Of a stretch of 64,000 nucleotides of DNA, positions 1-11,174 are shown piece after piece (position 1 is the first letter of the stretch; every line of letters begins with the position of its first letter). The notes beneath the pieces are model-generated. The model was not told the DNA's origin. It saw only the letters and a program-made list of their open reading frames with translations, and did not search any database. Both the position numbers and the translations under genes were made by a program. Origin of the DNA: Narthecium ossifragum (Eukaryota; Streptophyta; Magnoliopsida; Dioscoreales; Nartheciaceae); NCBI GenBank assembly GCA_963920575.1, contig OY986969.1:18275288-18339287 (forward strand). The letters run 5' to 3'.

Positions 1-1451
1 GTAGGCAAAGTGTCATCAATGGAGTCGTGTAGATCTCTTGCAGCTGTTGCTCAAAGGGAAATGAAGTTGCACACTGAAGCCGCTTCCTAAAAGATTGGTA
101 ATCGACATTTGTCTCCTTCTCAATTTTGGTTCTAAGTACATTATCATACTGCTCAACAAATTGCTTCAGTGAAGTCTTCGAATTTACATATCCATCGAAG
201 AAAGCATTCATGCTTTCACTGTGCTGCGTTGTGGACATCCCAGCCCAAAATGGATCTTTCACATAAGCAGGGACCCACCGCCTCCTCTCAGCATACATGT
301 CTTGTAGCCATGTGTGTTCTTCAAGTCCACATTGACTTAGCATGAGCCGCCATCGCTCCTCAAATTGCGATTGAACCAAAGAGTCATATACTGTTGCCAG
401 CAGTGCACTCTTTATGGCTTCATAATCTGTGCGTCCACCCCTTAGTTTTTCTGAAATCTTCTTCAATATGTGCCACAAGCAGCATCGGTGTCGAGTTTCA
501 TGGAAAACAATGGATATGGCCTTCGTAATTGCTCTATCCAGATCAGTGATGATAGCCTCTGGTGCTTTACTCCGCATGCACATCAGCCATGTCTCCAGTA
601 GCCATGTGAATGAGGCCACATCCTCCCCGGATATCAACCCACACCCCAATAGTATGGATTGTCCGTGGTGGTTGACACCCACAAATGGAGCGAATGACAT
701 GTCATACTTGTTAGTCAAGTACGTAGTGTCCAAGGTGACGACATCTTCAAAATAGTACGCTGCCAATCTGCTACGAGGATCTACCCAGAATAAACTCGTC
801 AATCTTGAATCGTCATCTAACTCAAAGGCATAAAAGAAATCAGAATTCTTCGCCTGCATGCGCTTGAAGTAACTGTTCACCGCCTCAGCATCCTCTTTTT
901 CCAAGCCTCAATTGCCTAGCCTTGGCAATGTGATTGCGACAATCTCTTTCTACAAATTCCAAAGCTTCATGCCCACTAGCCTCAACAACAAAAGAATTGA
1001 AACTCTGATTCATTCGAACACCGGCTTGGTCGTTAAGCTCCAATCGTCTTTTAACATTGCATGGGAGCGTTCTGTTGCATGGGAAAAATCTAGATTTCGA
1101 TGGGCTAAGAGGATGGTTGTGCTCGTGGAACAAAGATCTCAACACCCACTTTCTGTCTGGGTGTACTGATGCATGGATCCTATCCAAGCAATTCGTCTTC
1201 GAACTGAACTTTGGTCCACCATGTGCTTTACTCGTCCTAGGCTTGCCCTCGCACGAGCAAGGAAGCAATATAGATTGTACATTTCCTTCTCCGTCAGAGT
1301 TTGAGCTCCTCTTAGCAACAGAAGAGCCTACAACCTTAGCGTATTCCTTATAGAACTTATGGACATCGACGAGAGAGTCGAATGTCATCCCACTCAGAGG
1401 CGCTAGCACTTCTCCGGAGGTATATGCCGGCTCATCAGCGACTGAAAGCAT
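1..1451 (-). CDS. FAR1/FHY3-family protein, 5' part, with single-base frameshift
   Basis: FAR1/FHY3 proteins are domesticated Mutator transposases that act as nuclear transcription factors in light and developmental signalling. The ATG at 1451-1449 opens a 188-aa frame with a FAR1 N-terminal domain (GMTFDSLVDVHKFYKEYAK) and zinc-binding C and H residues (C65, C67, C88, H109, H111, H113 in FHEHNH). That frame stops at 885-887. In the next frame the protein continues without a stop to base 1: DAEAVNSYFKRMQ, then the MULE transposase core with the D of TLDTTYLTN (near 730), the D of IITDLDRAI (near 545) and the E of QHSESMNAFF (near 215). The break falls in a run of five A (complement of T at 896-900): one A too many changes a Gly-Lys-Glu-Asp reading into a premature stop. 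It could be a real mutation or a homopolymer sequencing error. The C-terminal SWIM zinc finger would lie outside the window. TTTTCTTGTAG just upstream of the ATG could be a 3' splice site for a 5'-UTR intron. Family assignment is firm; functionality is open. Confidence 0.85.
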
Positions 1452-3963
1452 TGTGATCTACCTACAAGAAAACGGTAGCAAAAGCATTTTATATCCCTCC
1501 ACCGAGCCAACTTTCAAATGCACAATCTCTGGTTTTACGGAATTATAATTGATTGGATAGTCATTACATGACATCCATTCAGGTCGTTGAAAATTGGATG
1601 CGTACGTAAAGTACTAACCAATTCTTAATTGCCAATCACAGTAGCTTATGATTTATAACACAAATCAAATCAGTCTTAGGGATCAAGATGAAAATGCTGA
1701 ACAAACTTCATAGGTGTCTAATCCAAACTCTCTACTGTTCCAAGCTATAGTAGACAAGAGCTTTTATGAGGTTGCCATAAACTTACTAAAAGATAGTACA
1801 TGACATCATAAAAGACCTCATTTGCAGGTTTTACAACAATAGCTATATCATTATGCAATATATAGTCAAATTTTAACATAAGGTACAACAACCATAGTAC
1901 AATATAATGGAATTCACCACATTCAAAAACCCAAAACACATCTATGAAACAATTTGAGCATATAAGTAGAAGTTCATTTGAGGGTTCAAGTTTCGACCCC
2001 AGTTTCAATAACATTTTCAAACCTAAAATTCAAAATGGACATTTTTATACATATATACTTTTCAGCAAATAACCCCTGTAGACGTGTACTAAATTGTTAT
2101 TTTCATAACAATAACGCCTTAAATTCTTTCAAATTCAGCATTGCACAACATCCATCAGTTCAGGCATGATGCGCTTGTTGCAAGGGGTTGAAAATGGGCA
2201 CTCAATTTTCAGATCTCACGACAAATGCTAAGTGAGATCAATGCATGTTTATTGTACTGCAATTAGTGCTAATGGTTTAACTGAATATGGCATCTGCTTA
2301 CACTTTCTACAATATTCTTCTTCCTTAAAAAGGAACATATTGCGGAAAATGATGATTGAAATCAAATAATAATCTTATTTTGTTTAATTCACAACAAAAC
2401 AACAATAAAAAACAATGGAGAAAGAACCCGTGCTGGCTTTGGAGAAATAACTGGTCTTGGCCGACGTCGGGGATGGTAGCAGCGGCGTCAGACGAGGCCA
2501 ATCGAAGCGTCGACGGGGTGAAAGGAGGGGAGCGGAGGCTGTTCTGTTGCCGTCGAAGGGGTGGCAACTTCCGGCTCGAGAAATAAACCCATCCTCCCGT
2601 TGGAGAAGGAAATGGTCTTGGGCGGCATCGGTGATGGTGGCAGCGGCGTTACGCGAGGCTAGTGGATGCGTCGAAGGGATAAAAGGAGGGGAGAGGGGAG
2701 GGGTTTGCCAGGTGGACGGAGAAGGAGTGAGTGGGTTGTGAGGCTGGGGAGGGACGGTGACGTCGGTGCCGACGAAACTGAACGGGACGAAGGCACTCGG
2801 GCGGCGTGGTATACTCCGGCGGGGGTGGAGATGAGGGAGCGCAGTTGCGAGGCGGGAGAGGAGGGGGGGGAACGGAGGTGAGCGGAGGTGGGAGGTGATC
2901 CGTGCGGCGAGCCGGCTGGAGAGGACTGAGAGGAGGAGAGGTCAGTTGGTTTTAATAAATGTTTTGGCTGAATATTTTGGCTCCACCACCCATTAACCCG
3001 TTATTTACAACAATCCTAAACAAATCATTCTAATGTTGCCAGATCAGTCGGTTTTAATAAATGCTATTTAAATAACACATCCACCTGGGGCATGTGCATT
3101 GCACACGCCAGGTGATTGGGTGCACAAATCACCACACAAAAATGTTTTGTGTACATGGCAAGCTGACCATGTACACGTACATGATAGAGAGAGTGAGGTA
3201 GAGAGAGAGAGAATGGGTAGAGAGAGGCAGGAGGGATGCCCCCTGAATGCCACCTATTGGATACATGTACAATCAAAGCCAAAAAAAAAAAACATACAGC
3301 AAGGAAGAAGATAATGGCAAGCACATGCCTATGAACTTTGCTGGGAGGGTCTATGGCATAGGACATGCCTGAAACGTGTCCGCGGAAGACAGTGATCAAC
3401 TGCTGATCCACTAAGCTTTTTTAGGTCTCCATCCGCTGGTAGAGTTTTGATTCATCTTCCTGTGATCCTGTGATGCATCAAATCACCAAACATGCACTTG
3501 CTTTAATTGGAGTTCCCTTCTTAGCTCCCTCAACAAGGGAGTACACCATCACATCCATCTTATTCCTTGGCACAATAATACATGAAGAGGACTTCAATGA
3601 CACCAAGAGAGATGCAGTGAATCCTGCTGATGGAATAAGACCAAACCTCCTTTAAGTACCCCTTTTTAAAGACTTTTACAGCATAATGTCCTGTGGACAG
3701 AGATCCTTGGAATCAAATCAAGGAACTTTGAGGCTACATATAAAAAAGCACCTTTTTTGGGACAGTCTATTATTAAAGGGAAGAGATCAGAGTTATCTAT
3801 ATATCTGCAACCCACCATTGCACTAACTTTGTTCTACAATTACAATGGTATTTTTACCATACCGTCCTTTTCTATTTTTAACTTTGTAGTTAAGTATATT
3901 CTTAACATAAGGTTAATTAACATTTGAGAGTGATTCAAATCATCAAAGACGTGATAGTCTTTT
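1452..3963. other. Intergenic DNA between FAR1-like and NPF genes
   Basis: No convincing gene. 1452-2330 is AT-rich and should contain the promoter/5' UTR of the FAR1-like gene. 2440-2940 is a G-rich stretch with overlapping open frames on both strands that look compositional. 3180-3235 is a degenerate GA-rich repeat. The last ~300 bases are the 3' flank of the NPF gene. Confidence 0.5.
2443..2693. repeat. Degenerate two-copy tandem repeat, ~159-bp offset
   Basis: The segment from about 2443 (GGAGAAATAACTGGTCTTGG) recurs at about 2602 (GGAGAAGGAAATGGTCTTGG) and continues similar through GGTGGCAGCGGCG and AAAAGGAGGGGAG. The two copies differ by many substitutions, so the duplication is old. 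No function is visible. Confidence 0.6.
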
Positions 3964-6900
3964 TCAGATCAGTATATTTTCATCCCCAACGTGCTTTAAG
4001 GAGCTGAAGCTGAGGTGTTCGTCTTCACCATTGGGGCCATTTGATGCAGTTGGAGTTGATAGAGATGGGTCGTAAGAGTACCATCTTGACCAGAAGAGAT
4101 AGTTGAAAAAGTTAAGGATGCTGAGGGCTGCAAGGAGCCAATAGAAAAGGTCCAGCCTATCCTTATTAAGGTCATTGTCACTGAGCCATCCACCCTTTGA
4201 TGATGATGATGAGCCTGAGGTGATCTTGTTAACAAGTGAAACAAGTAGTGAGCTCAAGAAGAACCCAAATGAGTAGGAGCAGTAGGTCATGGCTGTTAGA
4301 AAGGATTGCATCCCTGCCAATGACTGCTTGTAGAAGAACTCAATCAGCCCCACTGCTGTAAACATCTCTGAGAGCCCAAAGATGAGGAACTGTGGTGCAA
4401 CCCAGAAGATTGACAGCTGGTCATTGGATCTAACAGCCTCTTCTCTCCTCTTATTCTCCACCAGGGCAGCTGCAACCATGGAGAAAGTCACCGTGAAGAG
4501 GCCGACGCCGATTCGTTGAAGAGGGGTGATGCCGGAGTCATTCCCGGTGAGCTTTCGCGCCAGGGGCACGAAGGCGGTTTCGTAGATTGGGACCAGGATG
4601 ATGAGCATGATGTAGGGGATCGCCTGGAGGGAAGCCGGAGGAATTTCGAAGGATTTGGCAAGGCGAGTGTTCATGGAACTCCCTTGTTGGACCGAGAAGG
4701 TTTGGAGCTGAGCTAGGATTGTGTTGAAGATGATGGTGCATGCAAAGATGGGGATAACAGATAGGATTATCTTCACTTGCTCCACTTGTGTCACAGTGCA
4801 TAATCTCCATGAGCTCTCCTTCATCTGAGAACCATTTTGAACTCTGATGCATGCCTTGTCCAAAAACCTTCATGGTTCATCTTTTCATTAAAAATGGTGG
4901 TGAATTAAACTTGCTAGACCATAAAAATATGAACTCCCTTCTTCCTAATCGGCTCAAACTTTTAGATTGAGTGGTGAAGTCAACAAAGTTTTTTAAGATT
5001 ATTGATATGTAACATAAAATCACAGCAGAAACTAAAAGGTTTTATGAAATCCAAAAAAAATTCTTACCGGAATTTGTCTGTGTGCTGGAGATTGGAGATG
5101 GTAGCGCGATTGGCTACAGTGCTTTGGCTTCGGTAAAGCATTTCAGAGTTGGATGGGCAAACTTGTTTTCTTTTTGTGATAGCAGCTACAAATACCTGCA
5201 ATTGTACATATTAGATAACAAGACAAGTTAATTATGAGATTGCTAAATCCACTAGCATATCTTCAGTCAAACATGAAAAGATCATGAATGAATGCATGTT
5301 GTATACTTGTATCTCAGCATGATCTTGTCGAAAAGTTCGCATAATCAGCTTGATTTTGATGATCATTGGCCATGAGCAATGACAACTACAACCATCAACA
5401 ACGAATTAAAATGACGGTTAACCGAAAGCTACTCATCATTAGTATAAAATAAGGCAATTAGTAAACTTTTCTCTATTGCTTTAACAATTGATCGATGCGT
5501 CATCAGCATAACCAGAAAGAAAGATGTCCACTATCCCTAATGAATATTACTTTTGAATTAATGTAAGTAAATGGAGAACTTCCACAACAGTAAAGTTTAA
5601 TTGAGCATATAAAAGAGCTAATTAATCGATGGATGACATTAGAGATGACTTCTATCTGAAGAATTGTGACGATAAGTGTGTGCATGATCAATTTAGACTA
5701 TATTATTGCTGATTTTTTGGCACGATACTTACTGTGAATGAGGAGGGGGGGAGACTGATGAATATATATATTCTTAACTAATATATAGTGTCCAAATTCA
5801 GGTGGCACTCAGAATCCTAGCAAAGAATTGTATCAATCATTACAATCACCGGTTTCGGACGATATTTCGAGGAAAATCAAGGGTTTGATGCAGTAAACAA
5901 GGAGTAATTAGCTCTATACGTACTCACCCTTGCTATTGGTGTAAAGATGCTTCCCTGAGGAGGCTTGTTCCTATAGAAGAACAGACCAGAGATCAAGCTT
6001 ATGAGGCCCAATGCCATGGCAACTGCTGATACACCGAAGCCCACGTCCATCCCCGACCGCGTCTGGACCCAGACGAGCACGGTCAGAGCGATGAGCTCCC
6101 CGATGCAGAAGCTGAAGTAGGCAGTGTTGAAGTAAGTTGAGAGCTTCTTGGATTGATTTGGATCATCCCTCCTGAACTGGTCAGCTCCATGGGAGATCAT
6201 GTTAGGCTTCAAGCAGCCACTGCCTAAAGCCACCAAGTAGAGAGCTATGAAGAAGATAGTGGCCTTGAATCCTTTGGCTTCCAAGCAGTGGTCTCCAGAC
6301 ATCATGTTGCATTGTGGTGGCCGCAGTTGTGGGAGATGTGCTTGAACTGATAGAAGTATGAAACCCTGATGATAAAATAGCACAAAAAAAATAAAATAAA
6401 AATAAAAATTTAGAGTTTTATTGTCTATTGAAAAGCTGAAAGTCAACTTTATACAAGAAAAAATTAAAGCTTATTTTTCGCAATTAGTTGAGAAATTAAC
6501 TTACAGAGAGCTCCACAAAGCCAAAGATCAACATAGTCCAGAAGCTCCCAAGATAGGAATCAGAGAGGAAACCACCAAGTAGGGACAGGAGGAACACAGT
6601 CCCTATGAAGTTGGTGACTATGTTTGCTGATTTAGAGAGAGGAAAGTGCATCTCATTGAACACGTATGTTATGAGGTTGTTGCCAACAGCGGCAATTGCC
6701 ATGATTTCAAATGCTTGAATACCTGAAGAGAGGAATTAAGAAAGGGAGTATATATATATGAGTACCAACAAAAAAATCACAACTTCACCGCTAATATATA
6801 TGTATTCTTGGAGTTCCTTAATTTGGTGAAGAAGAAGTTAAAACGAAGCGCGACAATCCAATGAAATCTATTGCCTTTTGATAAATTTGATGTATTGGCC

Positions 6901-7438
6901 TAATTAAAACACCATGATGAGAAGTAAGAACCTTCCGACCGGCCGTGTACTCACTAAAGCAAGAAGACGAAGAAGTTATATTAGCTAGACAATAGAAACA
7001 ATTTTAAGACATTCAAGAAAGAAAAAGACTTCCTCATCCAGACAACATATATGTGTACTCTGAGTCTTGACCACCATTTAGAGAAAGGCTCAATGTTTAT
7101 GGAGTTCATGAATTCCTAAACAATTGATCAAATAAAATTACTCTTTGATGAGAAAGAAACTAAATTTGTGAAGTACGAAATCACTACCTAGCTCAAACAA
7201 AAGACCAATTCTTTTGACAGTGAAAAGCAAATACAAATTTGAAGATATATCATGAACCAAGAAACTGGCCACCATTTGTGCCTGCGAGAGAGAGAGAGAG
7301 ACCTAGAACAAAGACAGCAGCTCTCATGCCTCCATGCTTATTAGGCTTGCAGGGTCTCCCCCTCCAATCAATGGAGACCTCAGCAGCAGTAGCAAGCATG
7401 GACTCCCCTTTGAAAGTCTGTCTTGTCTGAATATCCAT
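3964..7438 (-). CDS. NRT1/PTR family (NPF4-type) transporter, 5 exons
   Basis: Proton-coupled nitrate/peptide-family carrier of the plasma membrane; NPF4 members are known to move nitrate or abscisic acid. Exons on the minus strand: 7303-7438, 6505-6722, 5928-6365, 5068-5195, 3964-4867. All four introns are GT-AG, reading phases add up, and the product is 607 aa, the usual length. I chose the ATG at 7438 (MDIQTRQTFKG); an in-frame ATG at 7504 would add 22 residues. Recognisable segments: IDWRGRPCKPNKHGG before TM1, PLSKSANIVTNFIGTVFLLS (TM2), LGGFLSDSYLGSF, ALGSGCLKPNMISHGADQF, FYRNKPPQGSIFTPIAR, TFSVQQGSSMNTRL, LTGNDSGITPLQRIGVG and a C-terminal NFFNYLFWSRWYSYD. About 12 membrane spans are expected. 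The TM1 ExxER/K proton-coupling motif is absent (GIQAFEIMAIAAVG instead), as I recall for the NPF4.3/4.4 group. Intron 1 begins directly with a (CT)n run. The substrate cannot be read from sequence. Confidence 0.93.
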
Positions 7439-8305
7439 ATCTTCTTCCTCACAGCTCACCACTCTCTCTCTCTCTAGAGGATCAGAATTTCTTTGAAAAC
7501 CCAACTACCCAACAGTCCTTGGTGAATTTAAAGCAGGGGTGGTGTCCTTATTTATACTGGTTGAGAGATGAGGAAGGGAGTTTATTGGTTGGTGTTGATA
7601 ATAAAAGCTCATAGCCTGTGAGCAAACAGCTGAATAGCTGATGGGGTAGTGCAGGTCACTGTGGGAGGGTCAGAGTCTGTCGTGCTTTTGAGAGTGCAGT
7701 GGGGGAGGGCCAACAACAGCCTGGTCTCCCACTGTCCCACATAGCAATTCCTTAGAAATGGACACCTTATTATATGCTCTTTTCCCAATATTCCCTACCT
7801 ATATGCCAATCATCATCATTCCTCTAAATTAAAGCGGAATTAATGTGCATTAGAATAGCATGCTTAAGTGAGTGTTGATTATTCATGGTGCTGTAACTGG
7901 TGTGGGGGGCAGAAAGTTAATTGCTCATGTATATGTATATACTTCCATAGTATATACCATGGCGAGTCTAACATGCACCCCATGGATGGACTCGAAAAAT
8001 ATGAGCGTCCAAACAATGAATATTTAATTTAAAACGTAATACAGGATTTACCTCTGATTTGATATCATTTATGAATGTTTGAACCAAACAGGGAGACGGG
8101 TTTATAGTACTTTTATTCTGAGATATAGATGATAAAGAGTGATGGAAAGAGGTGAAGCATGTTTACATGTTTACGGGCGAAGAAAATTCAAACTCATGAC
8201 CTCTGTTCTCATAATATATTAGATTTTCTTTCTAACTTTTTAGATCTATGTCATTCTCTTTCCATTTAGAGTACCTTTTTTTTTTTCAAGTGATATACGT
8301 TTAAT
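7439..8305. other. Upstream region of the NPF gene
   Basis: Presumed promoter and 5' UTR of the minus-strand NPF gene. A CT-rich tract lies at 7464-7480. No TATA box, terminator or further gene can be assigned with confidence. Confidence 0.45.
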
Positions 8306-9355
8306 GGAAATTTGTATTTTGATATTCGTTAGTTTAGTGTAATGGTAGTTTACTGCTCTATAGTTTTACAAATACAGTTTACTACCCTATATTTTATCTA
8401 ACCCAGACAATGTTATCTCATTTGACGGAAAAACGCTCACGTAGTTTAGTGTAATAACAGTTTATTACCCTATAGTTTGAAAAGCTACCTACATTTTATG
8501 TGACGACGCGATTTAGTGCCTAAGCCCAGACGGCGTTATCTCCTTTGATGGAAAATCGCTCACGGACCAAGTACGTGAGTGTTGCTTCAATAGTTTAGCT
8601 CAAAATGCAGTTTTCAAATTTCACAGTCGATCCACCGTCACATCGACCATCAGCTTCTGTGAGGAAATGATGCATCCAGGGTCAATCCATGCATCAACCG
8701 TCGTTTCAGTCGTCTAGCTCAAAATGCACCTTTCAAACTTCACGGTCGATCTCACGTATTCGCCATCACATCGAGCATCAGTTTCTGTGAGGAAATAATG
8801 CATCCAAAGTCGATCCATTCATGGATCGTCGCTTCAATCGTTTAGCTCAAAATGTAGCTTTCAAACTTCACAGGCGATCCATCCACCAACCGCTGTGAGA
8901 AAATGATGAATCCAGGATCGATCCATGCACCGACCGTCGTTTCAGCCGTCTAAATCAAAATGCAGCTTTCAAACTTGATGGTTGATTTACACATTGACCG
9001 TTTCATTGACCGTGGAGAGGGAGAGGAAAGACACTCACGTGCGCGGTTTCCATCAAGTTAGATAACGTTGTTTGGGTCTGATCCTAAATCGCGCCGTCTT
9101 ATAAAATGTAGGGCAGTAAACTACATTTTTCAAACTATAGGGTAGTAAACTGTTATTAAATTAAACCACATTGTATCAAAATGCAAAATGCTTAGCAAGT
9201 GTGTGGTTTTCCGTTAAGGGAGATAACACCGTCTTGAATTAGACCCTAAATCGCTTCATCACATAAAATTTAAGATAGTAAATTACATTTTTAAAACTAT
9301 AGAGTGTGAAATTGTCATTACACTTAACTACATGATATTAAAATGTAAAAACCCC
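8306..9355. mobile_element. Mutator-like foldback element (non-autonomous)
   Basis: About 1.05 kb with long terminal inverted arms. Each arm is itself a tandem pair of a ~120-170-bp unit. The shared unit runs: GTGTAATAACAGTTTA, CCCTATAGTTTGAAAA, a GACGGCGCGATTTAG-like core, then GTTATCTCCTTTGACGGAAA and CGCTCAC. Left arm ~8306-8575, right arm ~9036-9355 in inverse complement. No transposase ORF. The flanks ACGTTTAAT (8297-8305) and GTATTTAAT (9357-9365) match at 6 of 9 positions, all three differences being transitions, which could be a decayed 9-bp target duplication. Superfamily assignment rests on the long arms and is inference. Confidence 0.65.
8580..8975. repeat. Internal ~110-126-bp tandem repeat with TCGA dyads
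   Basis: Four degenerate units start near 8584, 8703, 8829 and 8938, each with a TTTCAGTCGTCTAGCTCAAAA-like block (positions vary). Units carry GGTCGATCC/ATCGACCG motifs; in several, the two TCGA-like cores lie 12 bp apart (for example 8682/8694). The same 12-bp dyad occurs in the Ty3 LTRs at 15.9 and 51.6 kb and the copia LTR at 49 kb. Confidence 0.7.
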
Positions 9356-9668
9356 TGTATTTAATAAGTCAACAAGGGATGTGTATGCATGCTTAGCATG
9401 TGAGCATAGTAGTCGAGAGAAGAGAGCCAATTGAAAACATTAATTACTGCCACACTTTAGGTGCTTAGTGCCAAATATGTAAAGGTAATTGGACAACAAT
9501 TTATTATAAGTTAATGAAATGTGTATAATATCCGATGCAGCCTTATCCATAACGTGTACTTAGGGAAAAAGTGTCACCTTGATAGTACTAATTATATCTC
9601 CCATTTGTGAAGAAAAATGTGGGAGGCGAGGTGGTGTGGAACACCCTCAACCACGTGAATAAACTAAT

Positions 9669-10180
9669 GGGTAAAAAGTATTTTGGTACCTCTAATTTTT
9701 AGAAATAGGTAATTTGTTACTTCATAAAATTTGATTTTCGAATTTATACCTCAAAGTATTAAAATCACGTTATTTAATGCTAAATCACAGACACCGTCTG
9801 TGTCGGCTGACGGAAACCGATGAAGGAGGTGAGGTGGTGCTGGTTTGTGTGGTGTGTGAGGATCCTGCTGGCGGCGGAGGCGGGCGAGTGAGGTGAGGTG
9901 GTGCGGGAGGGATTTGAGGAGACAACGAAGGAGAGGGGGATGGTGATCAAAAGGGTGGGTGCCGCACGTAGCGATACTGAGTCACGCGACGGTGGGGACA
10001 TTCTTGACTCACTGCGGGTGGAACTCGATGCTGGAGGGGATCATGGCCAGTGCAACGCTGGTGGGGGTTAACAAACTAGCATATGGTCGGTACTTCGAGG
10101 TATCAATTTGTGAACCAAATTTTATGAGTTAGCAAGTCAACTATTTTTGAAAATTGGAGGTAGTAAAATGTTTTTTACCC
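9669..10180. mobile_element. Mutator-type MITE with perfect 9-bp target duplication
   Basis: 512-bp element with ~80-bp terminal inverted repeats beginning GGGTAAAAAGTATTTTGGTA on the left and GGGTAAAAAACATTTTACTA on the right (reverse strand). It is flanked on both sides by TAAACTAAT (9660-9668 and 10181-10189), the 9-bp duplication expected of Mutator-like transposition. The interior is GT/GC-rich with no transposase. Confidence 0.92.
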
Positions 10181-10352
10181 TAAACTAATCCAAAAGATGT
10201 ACGTACGTTTTGCCTTGTTATGTGGTCGAGCCCCCTTCCTCCTCGGCCCTCTTCATGATTTTCATGCGAATCAATCAATTTCGTAAGGGAGCGTTGTGTT
10301 TATGCATTCCTCCTTATAAGATTGATTTAATTCATTAATATAATACAATCAA

Positions 10353-11174
10353 TTAATAAATTTCAGTTATTATATATATTGGTAGAATTTCTAAATCAGC
10401 GCCATATTTGCGCCACCAGTCATAAATCCAAGCCGGAAATTCCTTATGAAGGACTTCAGGGCAAATCTTAATAAACCATGTATGCTTCAAATTTTCATTT
10501 TCGCATAATAAGGAGGTGTAAAAAGCATGCTTATAATCCCAATAATTGAAAGTATAACTTTCTTGGTTAATTTTGAAGGCAATGGGTTTCTGAGTACTGA
10601 ATCCCCATTCTTTTGGGGTCAAGATATTCTTGATCGTACACTTACTATAAGTAGGTGGCTTTCTCTCATCAGAATTTTTGAAGAAATGTTCAAAGTAAAC
10701 TTCTCTCTGGGATAATAAAGATTCCATCCATTTTCTCGGATGATAAATAGATGTAGGGTAATAGGAATTGTCCAAATATTTTTGGCGCAATTTCTCTGGA
10801 TTGTCAGAGTAGCACATATCTTCGGGTTCTATATAAAGAATTATTTCGTAGGCTGCTTTGGTTATCATACCAAGATCAATTTCTTTGGTAGTAACATCAG
10901 CAAAAGATTCATGAGGCCGATTATCCTGAGGATTTATTTCCTTAGCTTTAGAAGTATTACTTCGCCTAATTGTTCTCCAGCTAGTCCCAGAGTCTGATTC
11001 GGTAGTTTTAGAAAGATCAGAATTCTGACCAGATTCCCCCTGACCAGCAATACCATAGCCTTGCCCATCAATTCCCGCAAGGCGAATTCGTCCACGACCG
11101 CCGCGGCGGCCACCACGATTATCCATACCACCACGACTCCACCGCCCCCAAAAAGGGGGCTCAGTCCGGCGCAT
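10353..11174 (-). pseudogene. Caulimovirid-type downstream ORF, unknown function
   Basis: About 273 codons if read from the ATG at 11174-11172, which overlaps the end and stop codon of the RT-RNase H ORF by 14 bases. I prefer this start to the in-frame one at 11255 because the upstream codons lie inside the RT-RNase H frame. The N-terminus is Gly/Arg-rich (MDNRGGRRGGRGRIR), suggesting nucleic-acid binding. The C-terminal half is a conserved-looking globular region with TPKEWGFSTQKPIAF and AWIYDWWRKYGADLE. I know no characterised domain for it. The ATG-overlapping-stop arrangement would suit termination-coupled translation. The frame is open, but the element as a whole is truncated, so expression is doubtful. 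Confidence 0.65.

Noticed and set aside
429..1353. Plus-strand ORFs over the FAR1-like gene
   Set aside because: Antisense shadows of a well-supported minus-strand coding region.
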